A stretch of DNA of 64,000 nucleotides from Lysobacterales bacterium (GTDB lineage: Bacteria > Pseudomonadota > Gammaproteobacteria > Xanthomonadales > SZUA-5), in contig JABAQR010000002.1 in the NCBI GenBank assembly GCA_019187485.1, forward strand, positions 1-64,000. Direction: 5' to 3'. Below the pieces are notes generated by a model, which saw only the letters and a program-made list of their open reading frames with translations, was not told the origin of the DNA and searched no databases. This document shows positions 54,824 to 64,000 of this stretch, one piece after another. The first letter of the stretch is position 1. Every line of letters begins with the position of its first letter. The position numbers and the translations under genes are program-made.

Positions 54824-55428
54824 GCGCCCGCCCATCGAACGCGGTCGCCACGCAATGCGTCGCGCCCGCCAGGCTGCGCGGGCCTGCAAGCAGAACCGTA
54901 GCCAGCGCTCACATCGTGCGGTGGGTCGGCCTGCAAGGAGGTCAAACGACGCCTCGAAGTCGGGTTCCATCGCGCACAAAAAACCGCGACGGTGTCGCCA
55001 CCGTCGCGGTTGCGAAGGTCATCCGCTGGGGAGTGCACTTGAAAGCGGAGGCGCCGACCACGGCCATCACCCATTGGCCAGCGCACCGCGCAGGATGCCA
55101 CGAGATCGCGCCCCAGTCGAAAAACTTGTATGACGCCGTGTTGAGGTTTCGTCAAGCTGGTGAGATTTCTCATCAAGAGAATATGGTATCTTATTGATTA
55201 TAAATATTTTGCATCACACAAGTATTGACCGTTGGCGTCGGGGCAGGGCACGCGAGGTGATATCCGCTCGCCGGGTGACACGTCCGCTCCGCACCAGGAT
55301 CTGTCGATCCGGTAGCTGCCGCCGCCCCGCGCGATTGACCCCGCCCGGCGCGCCGGACCGTTGACATGGACGATGCCGGAATGCGCGAAAATGCGCGCAC
55401 GGCTGGAATCCGCAGGGGGCGGACGGCC
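54824..55428. other. 605-base intergenic region with an AT-rich island
   Basis: No convincing gene. It holds a strong minus-strand terminator (54976-55011), ordinary GC-rich sequence, and an AT-rich island at about 55160-55220 that stands out in this genome and carries TATAAT on the minus strand. The upstream part of the following cyclase gene may include its leader. Confidence 0.6.
54976..55196 (-). ncRNA. Candidate minus-strand small RNA
   Basis: A 13-bp perfect stem (54982-54994 with 54999-55011) is followed on the minus strand by TTTTTT, a textbook terminator, yet no minus-strand gene ends here. About 190 bases upstream lies TATAAT (55202-55197). A transcript of roughly 215 nt would result. 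The -35 element is poor. The only minus-strand ORF in the region reads through the terminator and looks non-coding. Confidence 0.4.
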
Positions 55429-56424
55429 ATGTGGACGCGACTCAAGGGCGACTTCGATCTCGCGATACTGGTCATTTTCGGCGGCTGCGCCGGACTCGCG
55501 ATCACCCCCTTCTCGTTTTTCCGCTTCGCCAACGGCCAGTACCTGCTGGGACTGGTCGACCTCGCGATCGTCGCCGCCATCGGCGCAGCGGTCGTGCATG
55601 CCGTGCGCAGCGGCAACACCCAACGCGCCGGCTTCTTCATGGCGATCGTGATCAACGTCGGTTGCATCGTGGTGACCCTGATGTTCGGTCGTCACGGTCT
55701 GATGTGGGTGTATCCGGTGATCGTCATCAGTTTCTTCCTGACGCGGCGTGTGTATGCGGTGCTGCTCGGCGCCTGCCTGATCGCGATCTGCGCCTTCGAT
55801 GCGCGCAGCTACGTGAGCAGACTGGAACTGGTGTCCTTCATGGTCACCGGTGCGCTGGTGGTGCTTTACACCTGTCTGTTCGCCTGGCGCACCGGAACCC
55901 AGCAGGCGCGACTGCAGATCCTCGCCTCGCGCGATCCGCTGACGAACACCGGAAACCGACGCCTGCTCGAGGTCGAACTCGACGAAGTCAGCACCGAGCG
56001 CGCCCGCTCCGAGTCGACGCTGGCGATGCTGGACCTCGATCACTTCAAGGAGGTCAACGACCGTCACGGACACGAGGCGGGCGACCGGGTGCTGGTGCAG
56101 TTCTCGGCACTGGTGTTGCAGACCATGCGTCGCCAAGATCGACTGTATCGGTATGGTGGCGAGGAGTTCGTGCTACTGATGCCGGGTTGCAGCGTGGTCG
56201 GCGCGCAGGCGCTGATGGCGCGGTTGCAATCGACGGTACGCGCGCAGTTGCGCAGCCCGGGCGGACCGGTCAGCGTCTCGATCGGTCTCGCCGAGGCGCG
56301 TGCCGGCGAAGACTGGTCGCGCTGGCTGGCCCGCGCCGACGCGGCACTGTACGCCGCCAAACGCGCGGGACGCGACCGCGTGGTCGTCTCGGGCGAGGAG
56401 TCGGGCGGGGCGAAAGCAGCGTAG
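55429..56424 (+). CDS. Membrane-bound diguanylate cyclase (GGDEF)
   Basis: 331 residues. Five or six membrane helices span about 10-150 (LAILVIFGGCAGLAITPFSF, LLGLVDLAIVAAIGAAVVHA, LELVSFMVTGALVVLYTCLF). The GGDEF domain at about 165-325 has DPLTNTGNRRLLE, AMLDLDHFKEVNDRHGHEAG, the active site YRYGGEEFVLLMP, and ISIGLAEARAG. It makes c-di-GMP in response to a membrane or periplasmic cue. The ATG at 55429 has AGGGGG nine bases before; ATGs at 55366 and 55381 are possible longer starts. Confidence 0.87.
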   Translation: MWTRLKGDFDLAILVIFGGCAGLAITPFSFFRFANGQYLLGLVDLAIVAAIGAAVVHAVRSGNTQRAGFFMAIVINVGCIVVTLMFGRHGLMWVYPVIVISFFLTRRVYAVLLGACLIAICAFDARSYVSRLELVSFMVTGALVVLYTCLFAWRTGTQQARLQILASRDPLTNTGNRRLLEVELDEVSTERARSESTLAMLDLDHFKEVNDRHGHEAGDRVLVQFSALVLQTMRRQDRLYRYGGEEFVLLMPGCSVVGAQALMARLQSTVRAQLRSPGGPVSVSIGLAEARAGEDWSRWLARADAALYAAKRAGRDRVVVSGEESGGAKAA

Positions 56425-56660
56425 ACGGCCCCGTGGACTGGCGGGACCGCTACTCGCATCCCCCGGGCCGGGAACGCTGCAATGCCTGCCGAATCTGTAC
56501 ACATATCCGCAAATGATGATGCTTGACGGTGGCTTCGCCGCGTAGTCCGGGTGCTTGCCGCGTGCTGCGGCCGCGGTCTCAGCCTCCCGCCCGTGGGTGC
56601 GCGATCGCGCGGCGCAGGGGCTACCATAGCCCTCGCTTGGGAACGCGGCGGGGAGGCGGC

Positions 56661-57725
56661 GTGACAGAGGCGTGGATGGTCTACGGTGCCTATGGCTACA
56701 CCGGGCGCCTGGTCTTGCAGAAGGCGGTCGCTGCGGGGTTGAAGCCGGTGGTGGCTGGCCGCAACGGGGCGCGTACCGAATCCGTGGCGCTCGAGTTCGG
56801 GCTGCCGCACCGCAGTTTCGCGCTCGAAAACACCGAGGGTCTTCGCCGCGGACTCGATGGCATGCGCGCGTTGTTGCATTGCGCCGGCCCGTTCTCGACG
56901 ACCGCGGCGCCGATGATCGCCGCCTGCTTGCAGGTCGGCTGCCACTATCTGGACATCACCGGCGAGATCGATGTGTTCGCCTACGCACACGCCAACGACG
57001 GCGCAGCGCGCAGGCGCGGCATCGCGCTGCTTCCAGGCGTGGGTTTCGACGTCGTGCCCACCGACTGTCTGGCGGCGATGTTGAAGCAGGACCTGCCGGA
57101 CGCCACCGAACTGGTGCTTGCCTTCGATGCCGAGGGCGGCCCCAGCCGCGGCACCGCGCTGACCAGCGTCGAGGGGCTCGGCAAGGGCGGTCGCGTGCGC
57201 CGCGACGGCGAGCTCAGGCGCGTGCCGCTCGGATACAAGGTGCGCGAGTTCGCGTTTCCGCGCGGCAACCGGCAGACCGTGACCATTCCCTGGGGAGATG
57301 TCTACACCGCCTTCGTCAGCACTGGCATTCCGAATACCGAGGTGTACATGGCCTTGCCGCCACGCACCATCGCCGGCCTGCGCCGGATGCGCTGGCTGAC
57401 GCCGCTGCTGGGCCTCCCGCCGGTACAGTGGCTGTTGAAGCGACGGGTTGAGGCGAGCGTCGCCGGGCCGTCGGAGAAACGCCGAGGCGACAGTCACGCC
57501 TATGTCTACGGCGAAGTTCGCAACTCACGCGGCGAAGTGCGCGCCGCCACGCTGACCACTCCGAACGGTTACGAGCTGACCGCCGAGGCCGCCTTGCGGA
57601 TCACGCGGTACCTCGCCACGGATCCCGGCCCCCACGCCGGCTACTACACACCCTCGCTGCTGATGGGAGCGGAGTTCGTGAAATCGCTGCCGGGTGTGCG
57701 GTACGCGCGGGCGCACCAGCAGTGA
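56661..57725 (+). CDS. Saccharopine dehydrogenase-like NAD(P)-binding protein
   Basis: 354 residues. The Rossmann start MVYGAYGYTGRLVLQKAVAA with AGRNGARTESVALEFGL, then LLHCAGPFSTTAAPMIAACL and CHYLDITGEIDVFAYAH, place it with saccharopine-dehydrogenase/trans-acting enoyl reductase-type proteins. The substrate is unknown; no lysine catabolic gene is adjacent. GTG at 56661 follows GGGAGG by four bases; the ATG at 56676 is the alternative. Confidence 0.82.
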   Translation: MTEAWMVYGAYGYTGRLVLQKAVAAGLKPVVAGRNGARTESVALEFGLPHRSFALENTEGLRRGLDGMRALLHCAGPFSTTAAPMIAACLQVGCHYLDITGEIDVFAYAHANDGAARRRGIALLPGVGFDVVPTDCLAAMLKQDLPDATELVLAFDAEGGPSRGTALTSVEGLGKGGRVRRDGELRRVPLGYKVREFAFPRGNRQTVTIPWGDVYTAFVSTGIPNTEVYMALPPRTIAGLRRMRWLTPLLGLPPVQWLLKRRVEASVAGPSEKRRGDSHAYVYGEVRNSRGEVRAATLTTPNGYELTAEAALRITRYLATDPGPHAGYYTPSLLMGAEFVKSLPGVRYARAHQQ

Positions 57726-57746
57726 TGCGCGCGCCCGGAATTCCCG

Positions 57747-58223
57747 TCACCGGTGGGGGAGCGTTCCCTCGATGATCCCCCGCAGCAGACGCACCTGGGC
57801 GAGGTCGGACTGCAGATAGGCCGAGCGGAAGGCGCTCCGATGGTCTTCGCCGATTTGCGGATCGGCGTCGACGTGCGGGCTGTGGTAGCGGAAGCGCAGG
57901 ATCAGGTGACCGGGGGCGGGCGATTCGATCGCGACGGTGCGGCTGCCGCCGGCGAGCGTGGGCGGTGCGAGGATACGTTGCGTGATCCTTGCCGAGGCGA
58001 CGTCGGCGCTGATTTCGTCGATCACCTCAAGGGCTCCGAAACCGAGTGTGCGTCGCCAGCACAGTTCGCTGATCGGGCGCACTTCGACGGTATCGAGCTC
58101 CGGTCGCACCCGCCAGGGCTCGCGCGCGGCCCGCAGCAGCGCCGTCCACAGCGCAGCGGCATCGACCACCACCGCGTCCGGCAGACGCGGATCGTTGATC
58201 TGGATGACATGTTCGAAGTCCAT
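57747..58223 (-). CDS. AtaL-like (DUF1857, SRPBCC-fold) protein
   Basis: 158 residues. MDFEHVIQINDPRLPDAVVV, a WTALLRAAREPWRVRPELDT helix and ELCWRRTLGFGALEVIDEI resemble the AtaL-like/DUF1857 group of START-like small-molecule binders. Function unknown. It follows the GTPase gene by nine bases in a YceI-GTPase-AtaL run and converges on the saccharopine-dehydrogenase-like gene with a 21-base gap. Confidence 0.72.
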   Translation of the reverse strand: MDFEHVIQINDPRLPDAVVVDAAALWTALLRAAREPWRVRPELDTVEVRPISELCWRRTLGFGALEVIDEISADVASARITQRILAPPTLAGGSRTVAIESPAPGHLILRFRYHSPHVDADPQIGEDHRSAFRSAYLQSDLAQVRLLRGIIEGTLPHR

Positions 58224-58232
58224 CGTTCTGGC

Positions 58233-59519
58233 TCAGGCCTTGAGCCGCGCCAGGATCTCGGCGCGCGCGTCCTTGAGGATCGAGTCGCGGTCCAGGCTGC
58301 CGAGGATCTCCTCGACCACGCGTTTGGGTCCCTTCTCGCCCCAGCTCTTGCCGTTCGCCAGGTAGGCTTGCGCGGCGCGTCCGGTGAGGTAGGTGGAGAA
58401 ATAGGCGAGCGCGCCCTGGGCGCCCGCGGTGAGCGCGGTCGACAGGCCGACGCTGATGCCCTTGAGCGCGCTCGCGAGCACGTTGACGCCCCAGATCGCG
58501 CCCATCAGCAGTGCGATCTGGGCGGCGATCCGCAGCACCAGTTCGCCGGCCTCGGCCTTGGTCAGCGGCAGGCCGTAGACGTGCCCCAGGTGCATCACGA
58601 GGGCGACGTCGAGCCCGGCGGCGGCGGCGAGGTCGGCGAGCGGCAGCGGGTTCATGCCGACCGCCACACCCTTGCCCAGCGCATAGTTGCGGATCAGCTG
58701 GTCGGCGACGTCGGCGCGCACCTCGGTCAGGCGCCGCCCGACTTCGTCCGACAGGCGTCCGGCGAACAGCCCGGCATTGAGCGCGGCCAGCGTCTTGCCC
58801 TCGCTGGCCAGCAACTCGTACATGCGGCTGCGCAGTTCGGCCACGTCGCTCGCGGGCGTCTCCAGGGTCTCGCTCTCGCTGCCGTCGGCGGCGATCCGGA
58901 TCACCCGCCGCTGCGCCGGCAATGCGCTCGCCGCCAGCACCTGGTCGGCGCGCAACAGCCCCGCGGTGTGCTCGCGCAGGCGCGCGAGGAGCGCATCGCG
59001 CTCGCCGCGGGTGTAGCGGTCGGCCTTGTTCAGCACCAGCAGCAGCGGCCGGCGGGTCTGCGTCAGCTCGCGCAGCGCCTGCGCCTCGGATGCGGTGAGA
59101 TCGCCGTCGACGACGAAGATCACCAGGTCCGAGCGCGCCGCCACATGCCGCGCCAGGCGCTCGCGCTCGGCGCCATCGATCTCGTTGATGCCGGGGGTGT
59201 CGATCAGGTGCACGCCGCTGTCGCCGATGCGCTGCCACTGCGCGCTCTCGCGGGTCGTGGTGGTGCCGTGCAGCACGCCGACGCTGAAGCGCGCGCTGCC
59301 GGTCAAGGCGTTCAGCAGCGCCGACTTGCCGACGCTGACGCGGCCGAACACCGCGACGTGCAGCTCGCCCTGTTCGAGCTTGGCGATCAGGCGCTCGACT
59401 TCGGCGAACTCCGGTTCCAGCGCGCGTCGCACTTCGGCGGGCAGCGCCGGGTCCTCGATCAGCGCGCGCAGGCTGTCGACCGTCTGCGTGAGGTGTCGCT
59501 GCTGGGTGTCGCCGGTCAT
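58233..59519 (-). CDS. Dynamin-like/Era-type GTPase with C-terminal hydrophobic domain
   Basis: 428 residues. The GTPase domain at about 45-230 has G1 [15 protein letters not shown], a TTTT switch I, G3 LIDTPGINE, and G4 [10 protein letters not shown]. The C-terminal third has hydrophobic stretches ([40 protein letters not shown]) and a DUF697-like look, suggesting membrane association. Role unknown; such GTPases are often linked to envelope stress. Its ATG shares one base with the yceI stop (TGATG). Confidence 0.82.
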   Translation of the reverse strand: MTGDTQQRHLTQTVDSLRALIEDPALPAEVRRALEPEFAEVERLIAKLEQGELHVAVFGRVSVGKSALLNALTGSARFSVGVLHGTTTTRESAQWQRIGDSGVHLIDTPGINEIDGAERERLARHVAARSDLVIFVVDGDLTASEAQALRELTQTRRPLLLVLNKADRYTRGERDALLARLREHTAGLLRADQVLAASALPAQRRVIRIAADGSESETLETPASDVAELRSRMYELLASEGKTLAALNAGLFAGRLSDEVGRRLTEVRADVADQLIRNYALGKGVAVGMNPLPLADLAAAAGLDVALVMHLGHVYGLPLTKAEAGELVLRIAAQIALLMGAIWGVNVLASALKGISVGLSTALTAGAQGALAYFSTYLTGRAAQAYLANGKSWGEKGPKRVVEEILGSLDRDSILKDARAEILARLKA

Positions 59520-60136
59520 CAGCGCTTGCCCGGCCGGCGCTCGCGCGGCTGCGCCCACTGGCCCTCGACTTCGATGCGCAGCTCGACCGCGTCCGCGAGC
59601 GTGCCTGCCAGCGCGTCCAGCCCGAGCGCGGCGCGGCTCAGGGTGGCCTGCGCGGAGAAGCCCGCGGTGGCCTTGAGCGTGTACGGATGGGTGCCGATGC
59701 GATTGACGCGGACTTCCAGCACCAGCGGCGCGCTGCGTCCTTTCAGCGTCAGTTCGCCATGCAGGCGCGCGCGGCCTTCGCCCAGCGGTTCCCAGCGGGT
59801 GCCGAGGAAGCGCGCCTCGGGGAAATTCGCGGCGTCGAACCACTTGCGCGACAGCATCGTGCGGTTCCAGCCGGCATCGCCGAGGTCCAGCGAGGCGATC
59901 TCGATGCGCACGTCGGCACGGTTGGCGCCAGGGTCGTCCGGGTCGTAGGTGAAGCCGCCGTGCCAGCGCGCGAAGCGGCCGACCGAGGTCGAGAAACCCA
60001 TGTGGTCGGCGTGGAACAGCAAGGTCGAGTGCACCGGATCGAAGCGGTACTCGACCGGCGCCGCGGCCGCCGCGCCGGCGACCGCCAACGTCAGCGCACA
60101 GGCAAGAGCGCGGGTGGATCGGATCGAAATCGGCAT
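59519..60136 (-). CDS. YceI-family periplasmic protein
   Basis: 205 residues: signal peptide ([20 protein letters not shown]) then the YceI lipocalin-like barrel. [60 protein letters not shown] and [16 protein letters not shown] are its blocks. YceI proteins bind isoprenoid or lipid-like ligands in the periplasm. It leads the YceI-GTPase-AtaL run and is divergent from ppsA across 123 bases. Confidence 0.9.
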   Translation of the reverse strand: MPISIRSTRALACALTLAVAGAAAAAPVEYRFDPVHSTLLFHADHMGFSTSVGRFARWHGGFTYDPDDPGANRADVRIEIASLDLGDAGWNRTMLSRKWFDAANFPEARFLGTRWEPLGEGRARLHGELTLKGRSAPLVLEVRVNRIGTHPYTLKATAGFSAQATLSRAALGLDALAGTLADAVELRIEVEGQWAQPRERRPGKR

Positions 60137-60259
60137 GTGCCGACGATAGTCGCAGCGACCCGCCGCTGGCGAGCGTCGGGACTCGGCTCGCACCCGCCGC
60201 CACTGGATCACTCGATCGCTGCCACGCATCATCCGCGCGCCCTCGCTGCAGGAGATCCC

Positions 60260-62641
<2,382 letters not shown>

Positions 62642-62660
62642 TGGTGCGCTTCGTCGCGTC

Positions 62661-63599
62661 CTACGGACCGCCCAGGATCACCCCTGTCTCCGGCCTGATC
62701 TTCTCGCCGTGCACCGTGAACTGGAAGGGCACCGAGACCAGTTCGCCGCCGCGGTTGCGCTGAATCACGAAGTGCAGGTGCGGACCGGAGGAGAAGCCGG
62801 TGTTGCCGCTCTTCGCGATCACCTCGCCGGCGCGCACGCGGTCGCCGATGGCGACGAGCACGCTCTCGAGTTCGAGGTGGGCATAGACCGCCATCGTGCC
62901 GTCCGGGTGCAGCAGGCGGATGTGATTGGCGCGGTCGCCGTATTTGGACAAATCGGTGCCGGCGCCGTGAAAATCGCTCTCGACCGCCATCACGACGCCG
63001 CCGCGGGCGGCACGTACCGGCGTGCCGAGTTCCAGCGAGAGATCGACCGCGTGCCGGCTGTGCGCTTCGGAGTGGCTGTAGCTGCCGCCGAAGCCCTGGT
63101 CCACGCGCACGCGCAGGCCATCCGGGAATGGCAGCAGGTATTCGGCGCTGTCGTCGTGGCGTGCCTGCGGTGACCCCGGCAGGTAGCGATAGGTCCACTG
63201 GTAGCGCCAGGACTGGCGGCGATCAAAGGGCTGCACTTGCAGCACCTGGGTGTGTTGCTGCGCGGGGATCACGACGCTCGCCGGCAGCGCCGGTTCGCTG
63301 ACGATGTTGCTCTGGTTCTGGAAGGCGAGCAGCACCTCGACCGGCCCGCCATAGCCGTTCCACAGCGTGTAGCGGCGATCATCCTGGGGACCATCCTCGC
63401 GCAGGTGGATCAACTGCCTGGGATCGACCTCGACCAGTTGTTCGCTGACCTCACCGCGGGCGTCGGTCGGCGGACGGTCGCTGAAATGCACCACGCCCTG
63501 CTCGTCGCGATAGGAATAGATGCGCTTGGCCTCGGCGGCGCTGAACGCGGACATTGCCAGCGACAGCAGAACGCACAGACGGAGTGACGACTGGATCAT
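62661..63599 (-). CDS. M23-family zinc metallopeptidase with N-terminal DUF4124
   Basis: 312 residues: signal peptide (LRLCVLLSLAMSAFSAAEA), a DUF4124-type segment (RIYSYRDEQGVVHFSDRPP), a beta-rich middle, and a C-terminal LytM domain. Its ligands appear as HSRHAVDLSLE and GPHLHFVI, with YAHLELESVLVAIGDRVRAGE between. All zinc ligands seem present, so it should cut peptidoglycan cross-links or other Gly-rich peptides in the periplasm. It starts four bases after the truncated SGNH gene and probably shares its transcript. Confidence 0.86.
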   Translation of the reverse strand: MIQSSLRLCVLLSLAMSAFSAAEAKRIYSYRDEQGVVHFSDRPPTDARGEVSEQLVEVDPRQLIHLREDGPQDDRRYTLWNGYGGPVEVLLAFQNQSNIVSEPALPASVVIPAQQHTQVLQVQPFDRRQSWRYQWTYRYLPGSPQARHDDSAEYLLPFPDGLRVRVDQGFGGSYSHSEAHSRHAVDLSLELGTPVRAARGGVVMAVESDFHGAGTDLSKYGDRANHIRLLHPDGTMAVYAHLELESVLVAIGDRVRAGEVIAKSGNTGFSSGPHLHFVIQRNRGGELVSVPFQFTVHGEKIRPETGVILGGP

Positions 63600-63603
63600 C
63601 GGG

Positions 63604-64000
63604 CTAGCCTAGCGGACGATCGCTGCAGCCTTCCAGTGCGAAGGTACGCGCCGGCCGGGTACGCAGCAGCTCGACGCTGTACGCGTGGATGCGCTCGGCG
63701 AGCAGGCGCTGGCCGGCCTCCGAGAGGTGGACAAAGTCGAAGAAGAAGGGGCGTGCATCGGCATCGAAGACGTCGCCGGTGTCGCGCGCATGCGGCAGCG
63801 CTTGCAGGCGCGCGCGCACGGCTGCGCGCGTGGCGCGCTGCAGGCGCACATGTTCGGCTGGAGAGGCGCCGATGATTGCCGCCTCGTCGGCGCGCGGCGA
63901 CGCGCGGTCGAACACGGTCGGCTGCCACAGCGCGAGCACCGGCACATCGGCGAGCGCGCCGATCGCCGCCGCCTGGCGCGCCTGCAGCGCCCAGTGCGCG
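63604..64000 (-). CDS. SGNH/GDSL-type hydrolase, C-terminal part (5' end outside window)
   Basis: The frame is open to the right edge; about 131 C-terminal residues are seen. FFFDFVHLSEAGQRLLAERI matches SGNH block V with the catalytic D-x-x-H (DFVH), and PVLALWQPT fits the preceding strand. The nucleophile and block III lie beyond the window. Esterase or lipase-like activity is inferred. A single Cys lies near the C-terminus. Confidence 0.72.
   Translation of the reverse strand, partial: AHWALQARQAAAIGALADVPVLALWQPTVFDRASPRADEAAIIGASPAEHVRLQRATRAAVRARLQALPHARDTGDVFDADARPFFFDFVHLSEAGQRLLAERIHAYSVELLRTRPARTFALEGCSDRPLG

Noticed and set aside
54448-55176. Minus-strand frame beginning MRNLTSLTKPQ
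   Set aside because: It runs through the strong terminator and into fadE antisense. It is better explained as part of a non-coding transcript or as a chance frame.
55361-55389. TTGACA as -35 of the membrane cyclase gene
   Set aside because: No -10-like sequence lies 15-19 bases downstream, and the region would overlap one of the possible starts.

Overview
The window is a GC-rich (roughly 68-70%) chromosomal segment, densely packed with intact genes on both strands, from a gammaproteobacterium. Lysobacterales (Xanthomonadales) is the best guess. The signs are a fused aspartate kinase/diaminopimelate decarboxylase, a MurL-type glutamate epimerase, the TPR tail of a membrane-bound kinase, and an exported protein that opens with a GLWWNP-type beta domain. 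No rRNA, tRNA, CRISPR array, prophage or complete insertion sequence was seen.

Layout. 1-4493: tail of a TPR/kinase protein, an exported CSLREA/beta-helix protein and the RNA helicase RhlE. 4687-22789: a polyamine uptake and catabolism region. A minus-strand run puuD-puuA-spuC-potF-potG-potH-potI (12709 down to 4687) faces a plus-strand puuA2-puuB pair. modABC follows, then minus-strand agmatinase and omega-amino acid aminotransferase, a divergent PuuR-like regulator and puuC. Together they import putrescine, make it from agmatine, glutamylate or transaminate it, and oxidise the products toward GABA and succinate. 22999-27584: a GDPD-GNAT fusion coupled to a five-PAS hybrid histidine kinase, followed by a 159-bp MITE. 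27903-39180: a secreted clan-A glycosidase, a GAF-GGDEF cyclase, a dienelactone hydrolase/HIT pair, a DUF1289-Nudix-SseA-MBL operon, an FKBP isomerase and pspABC. 39255-45402: a lipoprotein, a PhzF homologue, lysAC and murL. 45554-50403: a very large secreted sialidase-fold protein and GTP-type PEP carboxykinase. 50594-54823: TetR divergent from an alpha/beta hydrolase-fadE operon. 55429-64000: a membrane diguanylate cyclase, a saccharopine-dehydrogenase-like enzyme, a YceI-GTPase-AtaL-like operon, PEP synthase, an M23 peptidase and a truncated SGNH hydrolase.

The least explained structure lies between genes. Several intergenic elements share one architecture: two inverted arms, each built from short tandem repeats (7-9 bp units or G-rich runs), about 40-100 nt apart. 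There are at least two recurring families (GGACGCAAA and GGGGCTGGGG) and two looser singletons. Other non-coding candidates are two related dyads 41 bp apart between the aminotransferase and puuR genes, a 14-bp palindrome touching a possible leaderless promoter beside tetR, a possible minus-strand small RNA at 54976-55196, and a sigma-54-like site before pspA. All assignments come from reading motifs and family resemblance; no database search was possible.
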